Shown here piece after piece: positions 53,122 through 62,382 of a stretch of 64,000 bases of DNA; the stretch's first letter is position 1; every line of letters begins with the position of its first letter. A model generated the notes under the pieces. The model worked only from the letters and a program-made list of their open reading frames with translations. It searched no databases and was not told where the DNA came from. This DNA is from Desulfamplus sp. (GTDB lineage Bacteria; Desulfobacterota; Desulfobacteria; Desulfobacterales; Desulfobacteraceae): NCBI GenBank assembly GCA_015232455.1, contig JADFZQ010000007.1, positions 1 to 64,000 on the forward strand, read 5' to 3'. Made by a program: the position numbers and the translations under genes.

Positions 53122-53148
53122 TTGACAGACCATTGTTGTTCATATAGT
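53122..53148 (+). promoter_or_regulatory. Candidate promoter of the ilv-leu operon
   Basis: TTGACA at 53122-53127 and TATAGT at 53143-53148, 15 bases apart. It lies ~90 bases upstream of the leader peptide. The -35 is perfect; the spacing is short, so the true -10 could be a neighbouring hexamer. Confidence 0.45.
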
Positions 53149-53239
53149 TAATTTGCAGTTGTTCTTTAGTTTAGCTACATATTTTTTTAAAATTTAACGT
53201 ATAAGTATCTATAATTAATAGAGATAAATAGTAAATAAG

Positions 53240-53323
53240 ATGCAGAATATAATTATCGTCAATGTCATTCTATCTCTTCTCCTTGTGGAGGTGATTATTA
53301 TCGCCCTCAGAAGAAAGGGCTGA
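53240..53323 (+). CDS. Branched-chain leader peptide (27 aa)
   Basis: A 27-codon ORF, MQNIIIVNVILSLLLVEVII followed by IALRRKG, with 16 of 27 codons for Ile, Val or Leu (7 Ile, 4 Val, 5 Leu). This is the composition of known ilv leader peptides (IlvL, IvbL). It ends in a TGA at 53321-53323 that forms part of the antiterminator arm. The ribosome site is weak. It precedes ilvD by 188 bases. Such peptides act by ribosome stalling when charged tRNA is scarce. Confidence 0.85.
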   Translation: MQNIIIVNVILSLLLVEVIIIALRRKG

Positions 53324-53394
53324 CATTGGCATAATTAGAATAGGATTCTTAAAAAGCCGTTATCAGCCCTCAAAAGCTGATAACGGCTTTTTTG
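53303..53394 (+). promoter_or_regulatory. Transcription attenuator of the ilvD-leuA operon
   Basis: Four arms are visible. Arm 1 GCCCT (53303-53307) pairs with arm 2 AGGGC (53316-53320), a pause hairpin. Arm 2 AGGGCTGA (53316-53323) also pairs with arm 3 TCAGCCCT (53363-53370), an antiterminator. Arm 3 belongs to a perfect 17-bp stem (53351-53367 with 53376-53392) ending in T6, the terminator. Pairings 2-3 and 3-4 exclude each other. Stalling at the Ile/Val/Leu codons covers arm 1 and frees arm 2; completing the peptide masks arm 2 and allows termination. Only the sequence and mechanism analogy are shown; function is inferred. Confidence 0.9.
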
Positions 53395-53511
53395 TTTTAA
53401 ATTTGAAAATATAAATGCGTTTAGCTACAATTTTATAGGATTTAGAGATAGATAATATAAATTTAGAAATAGATGATAGTTAATCACATAAATTACTAAA
53501 AGAGAGGAAAG

Positions 53512-55293
53512 ATGAGAAGCGACATTGCAAAAAAAGGTCTTGCAAGAGCACCGCACAGAAGCCTTATGAAAGCTGTTGGTTTTACTGACGAAGAGATTAA
53601 ACGCCCATTAATAGGTATTGCTAATTCAGCCAATGAGTTAATTCCTGGTCATATCCACTTAAATCAAATTGTTGCAGCAGTTAAAGCTGGAATTAGAATA
53701 GCTGGCGGAACTCCAATGGAGTTTTCAACAATTGGCGTATGTGATGGAATTGCAATGAATCACGCTGGTATGCACTATTCCCTTGCAAGCAGAGAGCTTA
53801 TTGCAGATTCAATTGAAGTTTCTGCTATGGCACATCCATTTGATGCAATTGTATTAGTGCCAAATTGCGACAAGATTGTTCCGGGAATGCTTATGGCAGC
53901 AGCACGCTTAAATATTCCAGCAATCTGTATAAGCGGCGGTCCAATGCTTCCGGGTATTAATCCTAATTTTATGATCAATTCAAAAGAGAACTGCTCTTGC
54001 GATGAGGGGCAACCAAGCAATGCTGTTCAGCCAAGCAAAATCGATCTTATATCTGTGTTTGAAGCTGTAGGTGCTGTCAAAAGCGGCAAAATGAGCGAAC
54101 AAGAGATGGAGTTGATTGAGAATGCAGCCTGTCCAACTTGCGGCTCATGTGCTGGAATGTTTACAGCTAATTCCATGAATTGCTTAACTGAAGCAATTGG
54201 AATGGGTTTGCCGGGAAACGGCACAATACCAGCACCGTTTTCTGAGCGGATACGTTTGGCAAAAGAGGCTGGAATGGCAATCATGGAGCTTTTAAGGCAA
54301 AATATCACCCCTCGCCAAATTATGACTGAACAGGCATTTAAAAATGCCCTTGCAGTTGATATGGCACTTGGCTGCTCTACAAACACAGTTCTTCATCTCA
54401 AAGCTATTGCCCACGAAGCTGGTCTTGATGTTCCGCTAACACTCATAAACGAGGTAAGCAGCAAGATTCCACATATCTGCTCTTTAAGCCCGGGTGGTAA
54501 AGATCACCTTGTTGATCTCTATTATGCGGGCGGAATACAGGCAGTTTTAAAAGTTCTCTTTGAGCAAAATAATAACGATGAGCAAAATCAAAATGGTGAG
54601 TGTGTAAATAATAAAAATATCGGATGTATGATTGATGGCTCGTGTATCACTGCTACAGGCAAAACTGTTGCAGAGAATATAAAAAATGTGAGGGTTAAAA
54701 ATTCAAATGTTATTAGACCAATAAGCGATCCATATCACAAAGAGGGTGGTCTTGCAGTTCTTTTTGGAAATATTGCAAAAGAGGGGTGTGTTGTAAAGCA
54801 GTCTGCTGTTAAGAAAGAGATGTTAAAGCATCAGGGACCCGCAAGAGTTTTTGATTCAGAAGAGGCAGCAACTGAGGCAATTATGTCAAACACCATTAAA
54901 AAAGGCGATGTTATTGTAATTAGATATGAAGGACCAGCAGGAGGTCCGGGAATGAGAGAGATGCTTACCCCAACTTCAGCAATTGCTGGCATGGGTCTTG
55001 ATGGAGATGTTGCCTTAATTACTGACGGCAGGTTTTCAGGCGGCACAAAAGGAGCATCAATTGGTCATATTTCACCAGAAGCAATGCAGAGAAGCGTTCT
55101 TGCAGCAGTAGAAGAAGGAGATGAGATAAAAATTGATATTCCAGTAAAATCAATTGAGCTTTTAGTATCTGATGAAGAGATAAAAAGGCGTTTATCAAAA
55201 TGGATACGCCCAGAACCAAAAATTAAAACAGGATATATGGCAAGATACGCAAAACAGGTTACATCAGCAGGCAATGGGGCGGTGTTTGCTTAA
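53512..55293 (+). CDS. ilvD: Dihydroxy-acid dehydratase
   Basis: IlvD converts 2,3-dihydroxy acids to 2-oxo acids in Ile/Val synthesis. The 593-residue Fe-S enzyme has [36 protein letters not shown] and [16 protein letters not shown] ~45-residue polar insert ([21 protein letters not shown]) near residue 355 makes it longer than the usual ~555. It is the first gene of the operon, after the attenuator. Its last 86 bases are duplicated 583 bases downstream. Confidence 0.95.
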   Translation: MRSDIAKKGLARAPHRSLMKAVGFTDEEIKRPLIGIANSANELIPGHIHLNQIVAAVKAGIRIAGGTPMEFSTIGVCDGIAMNHAGMHYSLASRELIADSIEVSAMAHPFDAIVLVPNCDKIVPGMLMAAARLNIPAICISGGPMLPGINPNFMINSKENCSCDEGQPSNAVQPSKIDLISVFEAVGAVKSGKMSEQEMELIENAACPTCGSCAGMFTANSMNCLTEAIGMGLPGNGTIPAPFSERIRLAKEAGMAIMELLRQNITPRQIMTEQAFKNALAVDMALGCSTNTVLHLKAIAHEAGLDVPLTLINEVSSKIPHICSLSPGGKDHLVDLYYAGGIQAVLKVLFEQNNNDEQNQNGECVNNKNIGCMIDGSCITATGKTVAENIKNVRVKNSNVIRPISDPYHKEGGLAVLFGNIAKEGCVVKQSAVKKEMLKHQGPARVFDSEEAATEAIMSNTIKKGDVIVIRYEGPAGGPGMREMLTPTSAIAGMGLDGDVALITDGRFSGGTKGASIGHISPEAMQRSVLAAVEEGDEIKIDIPVKSIELLVSDEEIKRRLSKWIRPEPKIKTGYMARYAKQVTSAGNGAVFA

Positions 55294-55415
55294 GCAACTT
55301 ATGGTATGCTGAAAAAAAATGGCATTTATACTCTCATCGGTATTATTTCGTTTTTTTATATAAACACGCAATTTATAACCGCTTAAAGTATAACTTCTTA
55401 ATTGAGGAGATAAAA

Positions 55416-55628
55416 ATGGCTGCACAAGCACAAATTCAATATGTGTCAGACGAAGATGGACAAGCTGTTAGTGTTATTGTTCCTATTGAATTGTGGAAGG
55501 AGATATCATCTGAACGCGAAACAGCTTATTTATTAAAAAGCAAGGCAATGAGACAGCGTCTTTTGGAAGCTAAAAACAGAAAAGAAGGAGTTTCATTTGA
55601 AGATGCCTGTATTCAGCTTAGAATTTGA
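55416..55628 (+). CDS. YefM/Phd-like antitoxin
   Basis: The 70-residue protein (IQYVSDEDGQAVSVIVPIELWKEI) fits the small antitoxin pattern of Phd/YefM or DUF2281-like partners: a beta-strand with an 'input' motif and an acidic helix. It overlaps the toxin gene by 26 bases. It lies inside the ilvD-ilvB intergenic region. Confidence 0.75.
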   Translation: MAAQAQIQYVSDEDGQAVSVIVPIELWKEISSERETAYLLKSKAMRQRLLEAKNRKEGVSFEDACIQLRI

Positions 55629-55866
55629 TTCAGCAGGATTTGAAGATTTGGCTTGGTGGGTTTCAAATGACCGTAAAAAAGCTCTACGTATAATTAGATT
55701 AATACAAGAAACTCAAGAAAACCCGTTTGATGGCATTGGTAAACCAGAACCACTTAAACATGAATTAGCAGGTTGCTGGTCAAAGCGTATTGATCAAGAG
55801 CATCGGCTTGTTTATCAAGTGCAAGAAAACGAAATAAGGATTTTGGCATGTCGTTATCACTATTAA
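55603..55866 (+). CDS. yoeB: YoeB/Txe-type mRNA interferase toxin
   Basis: The 87-residue toxin of the RelE superfamily has EDLAWWVSNDRKKALRIIRLI, NPFDGIGKPEPLKHELAGCWSKRIDQEHRLVYQV and the terminal CRYHY, the YoeB signature. I choose ATG 55603 rather than the TTG at 55597. It forms a pair with the preceding antitoxin and would cleave mRNA at the ribosome A site when freed. Confidence 0.93.
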   Translation: MPVFSLEFDSAGFEDLAWWVSNDRKKALRIIRLIQETQENPFDGIGKPEPLKHELAGCWSKRIDQEHRLVYQVQENEIRILACRYHY

Positions 55867-55875
55867 ACTTGAAAT

Positions 55876-55961
55876 GCCCAGAACCTAAACTTAAAACAGG
55901 ATATATGGCAAGACACGCAAAACAGGTTACATCAGCAGGCAATGGGGCGGTGTTTGCCTGA
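55876..55961 (+). repeat. Duplicated 3' end of ilvD after the TA module
   Basis: The 86 bases here match 55208-55293 with five differences, mostly at third codon positions, and encode the same C-terminal residues PEPKLKTGYMARHAKQVTSA followed by GNGAVFA and TGA. The TA module thus sits between two copies of the ilvD tail. The gap to ilvB is short (35 bases), so this copy is probably the original operon junction. Confidence 0.95.
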
Positions 55962-55996
55962 TTTAAGATAAGTAAGAGAAGGAGGATAAAATAAAG

Positions 55997-57697
55997 ATGA
56001 AACTCAAAGGGGCACAAATCCTTATAAAGATGATAAAAGAGGAAGGTGTTGATACAATATTTGGTTATCCGGGCGGAGCAGTAATTGACATTTATGATGC
56101 TCTTGATAACACCTCAGACCTTCGGCATATTCTTGTGCGGCACGAACAAGGAGCTGTTCATGCTGCTGACGCTTATTCAAGGGCAAAAGGAACTGTTGGT
56201 GTGGCTTTGGTTACTTCCGGACCCGGAGCTACAAACACTGTAACAGGGATAGCTTCTGCTTATATGGACTCAATTCCAATTGTAGTGTTTACAGGGCAGG
56301 TGCCAACCGCTCTAATTGGCAATGACGCATTCCAAGAGGTTGATATTGTTGGAATAACAAGACCATGCACAAAGCATAACTATCTTGTAAAAGATATTAC
56401 TAAACTTGCTAAAACAATCAAAGAGGCTTTTCACATAGCAAGAAGTGGAAGACCAGGACCTGTTCTTGTTGATCTGCCAAAAGATGTCATGGGTGCAGTA
56501 ACAGAGTTTGAAGAGCCGGGGGATATTGATCTTAAATCCTACAAACCAACCTACAATCCAAATATGAAACAGCTTTCAAAAGTGGTTGAGCTGATAAAAG
56601 AGGCAAAGCGTCCTGTTATCTTTTCAGGCGGGGGAGTCGTGCTTTCCAAGGCATCTTGCGAGCTTACCAAACTTGCAAAGATGATGAAATGCCCAGTTAC
56701 AGCGTCACTTATGGGGCTTGGAACTTTTCCGGGTTCTGATCCCTTATGGCTTGGAATGGTTGGAATGCACGGAACATATCGGGCAAATATGTCAATTGGT
56801 CACTGTGATCTTTTGATTGCTGTGGGTGTTCGGTTTGATGATAGAGTTACTGGTAGAAAAGATAAATTTGCATCTGATGCCAAAATTGTTCAAATTGACA
56901 TTGACCCAACATCTATCCACAAAAACGTTGAAGCAACATGCCCGATTGTAGGTGATTGCAAAAACACCTTAGAGATTTTGAACTCAATGCTTGAGAGTGA
57001 AAATCCAGCAGATATAAGTGGAAATCCAATAGAGCGTCAAGAGTGGTTAGATCAGATTGCTCAATGGAGAGCTACATCTCCTCAGCGTTATGAACAAAAA
57101 GATGATGTTATAAAACCTCAATTTGTAATTGATAGACTCCATAAACTTACAGACAAAAACACAATTATCACAACAGAAGTTGGGCAGAATCAGATGTGGA
57201 CAGCCCAATATTACCACTTTGACCAACCTAACCACTTTATTACATCTGGCGGTCTTGGAGTTATGGGATTTGGTCTGCCAGCAGCAATTGGAGCTAAGGC
57301 TGCCTGCCCTGATAAATTAGTTGTCTGTGTTGCTGGAGACGGAAGCATTCAGATGAACAGTCAAGAGCTTATGACTGCAATTGAATCAAATCTGCCAGTT
57401 AAGATAGTTATTCTTAATAACCGCTATTTAGGAATGGTGAGACAGTGGCAGGAGCTTTTTTATGAAAAACGTTACTCTTACACTGACATGGCAAAAGCTC
57501 CTGATTTTGTAAAGCTGGCTGATGCTTATGGTGCAATTGGTATGAGAACAGATAAAGTTCAAGAGGTTGAAGAGATGTTAAGAAAAGGTCTTGCCTGTGA
57601 AGGGACTGTAATCATGGAGTTTATTGTTGAGCGTGAGGAGTGTGTCTATCCAATGGTGCCTGCCGGCGGTGCAATTACAGAGATGATCTTGGTTTAA
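55997..57697 (+). CDS. ilvB: Acetolactate synthase large subunit
   Basis: IlvB condenses pyruvates (or pyruvate and 2-oxobutyrate) with thiamine diphosphate, FAD and Mg. The 566-residue enzyme has FGYPGGAVIDIYDAL, catalytic Glu in VRHEQGAVHAADAYSRA, TSGPGATN, and the ThDP motif GDGSIQMNSQELMTAIESNLPVKIVILNN. Length is standard. GGAGG lies upstream. IlvN follows 36 bases later and forms the regulatory subunit. Confidence 0.96.
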   Translation: MKLKGAQILIKMIKEEGVDTIFGYPGGAVIDIYDALDNTSDLRHILVRHEQGAVHAADAYSRAKGTVGVALVTSGPGATNTVTGIASAYMDSIPIVVFTGQVPTALIGNDAFQEVDIVGITRPCTKHNYLVKDITKLAKTIKEAFHIARSGRPGPVLVDLPKDVMGAVTEFEEPGDIDLKSYKPTYNPNMKQLSKVVELIKEAKRPVIFSGGGVVLSKASCELTKLAKMMKCPVTASLMGLGTFPGSDPLWLGMVGMHGTYRANMSIGHCDLLIAVGVRFDDRVTGRKDKFASDAKIVQIDIDPTSIHKNVEATCPIVGDCKNTLEILNSMLESENPADISGNPIERQEWLDQIAQWRATSPQRYEQKDDVIKPQFVIDRLHKLTDKNTIITTEVGQNQMWTAQYYHFDQPNHFITSGGLGVMGFGLPAAIGAKAACPDKLVVCVAGDGSIQMNSQELMTAIESNLPVKIVILNNRYLGMVRQWQELFYEKRYSYTDMAKAPDFVKLADAYGAIGMRTDKVQEVEEMLRKGLACEGTVIMEFIVEREECVYPMVPAGGAITEMILV

Positions 57698-57733
57698 ATT
57701 CAGAAAATCAGGCTATAAAAAGGAATCAAAAAC

Positions 57734-58234
57734 ATGAGCGATCAAAAACATATACTCTCTATTTTAGTTGACAACCAGCCGGGAGTTCTCTCAAGAATTG
57801 CAGGGCTTTTCAGCGGTAGAGGATACAACATTGAAAGTTTAAGCGTAGCACAAACTGCTGAAAACAGTGCATTATCAAGAATTACTATGGTAACTGTCGG
57901 AGATGACCATATTATTGAGCAGATTACAAAACAGCTTCATAAACTCATCAATGTCATTACCGTAAATGACCTTACTGATAAAAAATATGTCCAGCGTGAG
58001 CTTATGCTTATCAAAGTAAACGCAAAACCTGAACAAAGAGCAGAGATTTTAAGAATTGTTGATATTTTTAGGTGCAGAGTTGTTGATGTTGGACCTGAAC
58101 ATTACACAGTTGAGATGTCAGGTGATGATGGAAAAATCGAGGCTTTTATAGACTTATTGCGTCCAATGGGAATTATTGAAACAGCAAGAACAGGATTGAT
58201 CGCCCTTCCAAGAGATAAGAAGAAGAGTAAATAA
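57734..58234 (+). CDS. ilvN: Acetolactate synthase small (regulatory) subunit
   Basis: The 166-residue protein begins with an ACT domain (ILSILVDNQPGVLSRIAGLFSGRGYNIESLSVAQT) and a C-terminal domain (RELMLIKVNA, VVDVGPEHYTVEMSGDDGKIEAFIDLLRPMGIIETARTGLIAL). It binds valine and gives feedback control to IlvB. Long form, as in many non-enteric bacteria. Confidence 0.95.
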   Translation: MSDQKHILSILVDNQPGVLSRIAGLFSGRGYNIESLSVAQTAENSALSRITMVTVGDDHIIEQITKQLHKLINVITVNDLTDKKYVQRELMLIKVNAKPEQRAEILRIVDIFRCRVVDVGPEHYTVEMSGDDGKIEAFIDLLRPMGIIETARTGLIALPRDKKKSK

Positions 58235-58300
58235 GATTGGATTGAAATTCTCTTAGCAACAAAATATAAATATGTAATCTTAATAAAAAGCTATTAAAAC

Positions 58301-59887
58301 ATGAAAAAAGCAATTTTATACGACACAACTCTAAGAGACGGAATGCAGGGTGAAAACATCTGCTTTTCACCTGAAGATAAAATAAAAGTGGCAAAGCGTC
58401 TTGATGACATGGGGATTCATTATATAGAGGGTGGGTGGCCAGGGTCTAATCCGAATGCCATGCGTTTCTTTGAATTGGTAAGAGAGACAAAATTTAAAAA
58501 CAGCGTAATTACTGCATTTGGATCAACAAGACGCCCTAATATTTGTGCATCTGATGATAAAAACTTAAATGCTCTTGTTGCATCAGGGGCAACTGTTGCA
58601 GCAATATTTGGAAAATCTTGGGATTTGCACGTTCAGATAATGGAAAACACCTTAGAAGAGAACCTTGCAATGATAAAAGATAGTGTTGAATGGCTTATAT
58701 CACAAGGACTTACTGTATTTTATGACGCTGAACACTACTATGATGGATATATTAATAACAGCTATTATGCTCTTGAAACTTTGAAAGCCGCGATTAAAGG
58801 CGGATGTAAAACTCTTGTGCTTTGTGATACTAACGGCGGAACACTTCCTCATGATATTGAACGTATTACAACAGACACCATAAATCAAATCACACAGTTC
58901 TATTCTAAGGAAAAAGATATAACCTTTGGCATACATGCACACAATGATTGTGGAATGGCAGTTGCAAACTCTATTTCTGCAATTCGCTGCGGTGCTGCAA
59001 TGGTTCAAGGAACAGTGAACGGCTATGGAGAAAGATGTGGAAATGCTGATCTAACCTCTATTATTCCTATCTTGAAGCTAAAGCTCAATAATGATTGCAT
59101 ATCTTTGGACAATCTTAAGAAACTTAAAAAACTATCTCGTTTTGTAAGTGAAACTGCAAACATGATTCCGTTAAACAGCCGCCCATTTGTTGGACACAGT
59201 GCTTTTGCCCATAAAGGTGGAATCCACGTTAGTGCTGTAATGAAGGCATCTGAAGCTTATGAGCATATAAATCCAGAATTTGTGGGAAGCAAAAGAAGGG
59301 TCTTGGTATCCGAACAATCTGGAGGCAGCAACATTGAATATAAAGCAAAAGAGATGGGCATTGATCTTGGAGAAGATGGTAAACATACTAAAAGTATTGT
59401 AACTTCAATAAAAGACCTTGAAGATGACGGTTATCAGTTTGATGTAGCTGAAGGCTCTCTTAAAATAATAATGGAAAAGCTCACGGGGCAATATCAGCCC
59501 CATTTTGATCTTGAGTCATTCAGGGTTACTGTGGAAAAAGATAAAGAGAGACCTTGTTCAGCTCATGCCATGATTAAAATAAAGGTAGGCGATACTGTTG
59601 AGATCACAGCAGCAGAAGGTGATGGTCCTGTAAGTGCTTTAGATAATGCGTTAAGAAAGGCTCTTACAAATATCTTTCCAGACCTTGATGAGATGCACCT
59701 TGTTGACTTTAAGGTTCGTGTTATTGAAGGAAGTGACGGAACAGACGCAAAGGTTCGTGTTATTATCTCTTCAAGAGATGAAAACAATATTTTCAGCACT
59801 ATCGGGGTTTCAGAAGATATTATCGAGGCAAGCTGGCAGGCACTTTCTGACAGCTTCCAGTATAAGCTCTCTATGCAAAAAGAGTAA
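58301..59887 (+). CDS. cimA: Citramalate synthase
   Basis: CimA condenses pyruvate with acetyl-CoA to citramalate, feeding isoleucine synthesis without threonine. The 528-residue enzyme has the HMGL-like core YDTTLRDGMQGENICFSPEDKIKVAKRLDDMGIHYIEGGWPGSNP, GIHAHNDCGMAVANSISA and a C-terminal regulatory domain (SAHAMIKIKVGDTVEITAAEGDGPVSALDNALRKAL). The IEGGWPGSNP motif sets it apart from LeuA. It lies 66 bases after ilvN. Confidence 0.93.
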   Translation: MKKAILYDTTLRDGMQGENICFSPEDKIKVAKRLDDMGIHYIEGGWPGSNPNAMRFFELVRETKFKNSVITAFGSTRRPNICASDDKNLNALVASGATVAAIFGKSWDLHVQIMENTLEENLAMIKDSVEWLISQGLTVFYDAEHYYDGYINNSYYALETLKAAIKGGCKTLVLCDTNGGTLPHDIERITTDTINQITQFYSKEKDITFGIHAHNDCGMAVANSISAIRCGAAMVQGTVNGYGERCGNADLTSIIPILKLKLNNDCISLDNLKKLKKLSRFVSETANMIPLNSRPFVGHSAFAHKGGIHVSAVMKASEAYEHINPEFVGSKRRVLVSEQSGGSNIEYKAKEMGIDLGEDGKHTKSIVTSIKDLEDDGYQFDVAEGSLKIIMEKLTGQYQPHFDLESFRVTVEKDKERPCSAHAMIKIKVGDTVEITAAEGDGPVSALDNALRKALTNIFPDLDEMHLVDFKVRVIEGSDGTDAKVRVIISSRDENNIFSTIGVSEDIIEASWQALSDSFQYKLSMQKE

Positions 59888-59949
59888 AATGTATTAACTC
59901 TAATGTTAGAGCTAATATTATAATAACATACTGATAATGGAGGCATTTT

Positions 59950-60162
59950 ATGAGAGATTGTGTAAATATAATTGATTTATCTTTATTGCCTGAAAATGCT
60001 CGCCAAGAGGTTTTTGATTTTTATGAGTTTATAGTTCAGCGATACAGGTCGATACAAAATAATACTCAAGTTTCAAAAAAAAAATTACCTGATGAATTCT
60101 ATAAACCTATTGCCGTAAAAGAATATCTCACTGTAGCAAGAGAAGAGATATATAATGATTGA
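59950..60162 (+). CDS. DUF2281-type antitoxin
   Basis: The 70-residue protein has IIDLSLLPENARQEVFDFYEFIVQRYR, the DUF2281-like/VapB-associated pattern, and a basic-acidic tail. It overlaps the PIN-domain gene by 8 bases and is preceded by AATGGAGG. It is the antitoxin of a pair placed between cimA and leuA. Confidence 0.82.
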   Translation: MRDCVNIIDLSLLPENARQEVFDFYEFIVQRYRSIQNNTQVSKKKLPDEFYKPIAVKEYLTVAREEIYND

Positions 60163-60586
60163 TAATATTTTTATTGATACAAATATTTGGATATACGCTT
60201 TTCTTGGTAATGAACAGGATAATTCTAAACAATTAAAAACTTTAGCACTATTTGAGGAAATCCCTACTGAAAGCAAGGTAATAATATCTATTCAGGTAGT
60301 GAATGAGTTTCACTGGATACTTACAAGAAAATATAAAATTTCAGAAGAGCTGATTAATGAAAAAGTCATTAAAGGAATTGTGGCATTTGCCAATATAGTT
60401 CCACTTGATTTTCAAACATATCAAGATGCCTTGCGAGTTCGCAGTAAATATACAATTTCTTTTTGGGATAGCCTTATAATTGCATCTGCTTTAGATAATA
60501 GGTGTAATATTCTTTATTCAGAAGATATGCAGCATGGAATGGTTATTGATCATAGATTGAAAATTTTAAATCCGTTTGTTGAATAA
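60155..60586 (+). CDS. PIN-domain toxin (VapC-type)
   Basis: The 143-residue PIN-domain RNase has acidic residues at IFIDTNIWIYAFL (D8), QVVNEFHWIL (E49-type), and RSKYTISFWDSLIIASALDNRCNILYSEDMQHG (two Asp). These Mg-binding positions make it a VapC-type toxin. Together with the DUF2281 gene it forms a complete module inside the amino acid operon. Confidence 0.9.
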   Translation: MIDNIFIDTNIWIYAFLGNEQDNSKQLKTLALFEEIPTESKVIISIQVVNEFHWILTRKYKISEELINEKVIKGIVAFANIVPLDFQTYQDALRVRSKYTISFWDSLIIASALDNRCNILYSEDMQHGMVIDHRLKILNPFVE

Positions 60587-60623
60587 TTCTATATATAATT
60601 GTCAAAATTAATTGAGGAAAAAA

Positions 60624-62171
60624 ATGAATTCAGAAAAAGATAAAATTATAATTTTTGATACAACATTAAGAGATGGAGAGCAATCTCCTGGGGCAAGTAT
60701 GAATGAAGCTGAAAAGTTGAGAATAGCAACACAGCTTGAAAAACTTGGTGTGAATGTTATTGAGGCAGGATTTCCAGCAGCATCAGAAGGAGATTTCAAA
60801 GCTGTTCAGTTGGTTGCAAAACACCTTAGAACTGCAAAAGTTGCAGCACTTGCAAGGGCATCTCAAGCTGACATAACAAGAGCTTGGGAAGCTGTAAAAA
60901 ATGCGGCACACCCTCGAATCCATACATTTATAGCAACATCTGATATTCATTTAAAATATAAACTTAAAATGTCCCATGAAGAGGTGCTTGAAAATGCAGT
61001 AAAAGCAGTTAAATATGCTTCTTCCCTTTGTGATGATGTTGAATTCTCAGCAGAAGATGGTTCAAGAAGTGATAGAGATTTTCTTTGCAAGGTTTTTGGT
61101 GCAGCAATTGAGGCTGGTGCAAAGACGGTCAACCTGCCTGACACAGTTGGTTATGCTGTGCCAGAGGAGTTTTCTGAACTTGTAAGCTATGTTATGAGAA
61201 ATACTCCAAACATTGACAAAGCAGTATTGAGTGTCCACTGCCATAACGATTTAGGTCTTGCAACTGCAAATACACTTGCAGCAATCAAGGCAGGAGCAAG
61301 GCAGGCTGAGGTTACAATAAATGGTATTGGTGAAAGGGCAGGCAACACATCGCTTGAAGAGGTTGTTATGTCTCTTAATACAAGACCAAATTTTTTCTCA
61401 CACACAACATCAATTGACACTACAAGGATATATCCAACAAGCCGCCTTGTAAGCATGATCACAGGAATTTTGGTTCAGCCAAACCGTGCAATTGTCGGGG
61501 CTAATGCCTTTGCACATGAAGCTGGTATTCATCAAGATGGTGTTCTAAAAAATCCCATGACTTATGAAATTATGAAACCAGAGACAATTGGTTTGAGCAA
61601 AAATAATATGGTTCTTGGTAAACATTCAGGCAGACACGCACTTTATACGCATATCGCTGGCATGGGATATAACCTTTCTGACGAAGAGCTAAACCTTGTG
61701 TTTGAAAAGTTCAAACATTTGGCGGATCGCAAAAAAAGCATATTAGATGAAGACGTTGAGGCATTAATCAATGAAGGTGTTTTAAGAAGTGCTGATGTGT
61801 TCCGTTTAGAATATCTCCATGTAACCAGCGGGACTTCTGTTTTCCCAAGTGCAAGTGTTCATCTTAAAATCAATAACAGGTTAGTAAAAGGTTCTGTTGA
61901 AGGCAACGGTCCAATTGATGCTGTTTATAAAGTGATTTCAGAGTTGACAGATACAAAATCTCAATTACTTCGTTTTTCAATCAGTGCTTTGACAGAGGGA
62001 ACTGATGCTCAAGGTGAGGTTACAGTCCGCCTAAGTGAAGATGGAATTGTTGCACTTGGAAAAGGTGCTGACCCTGATATTCTTACTGCAAGTGCATTGG
62101 CTTATATCAATGGACTTAACAGGTTAGAGTATCTTAAAGAGAACCCTGTTGTTAGACCAGAGACGCTTTAG
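60624..62171 (+). CDS. leuA: 2-isopropylmalate synthase
   Basis: LeuA catalyses the first committed step of leucine synthesis. The 515-residue enzyme has FDTTLRDGEQSPGASMNEAEKL near residue 10, VHCHNDLGLATANTLAAIKAGARQAEVTINGIGERAGN near 205, HEAGIHQDGVL near 297 and a C-terminal regulatory domain. ATG 60624 follows TGAGGAAAA; a TTG at 60612 overlaps that site. It is the last gene of the operon. Confidence 0.96.
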   Translation: MNSEKDKIIIFDTTLRDGEQSPGASMNEAEKLRIATQLEKLGVNVIEAGFPAASEGDFKAVQLVAKHLRTAKVAALARASQADITRAWEAVKNAAHPRIHTFIATSDIHLKYKLKMSHEEVLENAVKAVKYASSLCDDVEFSAEDGSRSDRDFLCKVFGAAIEAGAKTVNLPDTVGYAVPEEFSELVSYVMRNTPNIDKAVLSVHCHNDLGLATANTLAAIKAGARQAEVTINGIGERAGNTSLEEVVMSLNTRPNFFSHTTSIDTTRIYPTSRLVSMITGILVQPNRAIVGANAFAHEAGIHQDGVLKNPMTYEIMKPETIGLSKNNMVLGKHSGRHALYTHIAGMGYNLSDEELNLVFEKFKHLADRKKSILDEDVEALINEGVLRSADVFRLEYLHVTSGTSVFPSASVHLKINNRLVKGSVEGNGPIDAVYKVISELTDTKSQLLRFSISALTEGTDAQGEVTVRLSEDGIVALGKGADPDILTASALAYINGLNRLEYLKENPVVRPETL

Positions 62172-62208
62172 GCATACGGAATCATCATTATACGATATGT
62201 ATGTATTT

Positions 62209-62300
62209 GACGCCTTAAGCTAAAGCTATGGGCTAATTTATCAAGTCCTCTTAAGATGACTTACAAATTTCAGCCGATGGCTTTAGCCTACGGCTGAAAT
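62209..62300. repeat. Pair of related palindromes after leuA (REP-like)
   Basis: ATTTCAGCCG (62267-62276) pairs with CGGCTGAAAT (62291-62300), with an inner GGCT/AGCC stem in the loop. Just upstream (about 62209-62240), GCCTTAAGCTAAAGCTATGG is a diverged copy in opposite orientation. The arrangement resembles REP/BIME elements. It may also stop transcription from leuA before ftsY. Confidence 0.7.
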
Positions 62301-62382
62301 ATTTGATAATAACGAAAATTATTTATGTAGAATTGCTGCAATCCTTGCTAAAAACATTCAAAAAAGGAGACCATCGTCTAAA

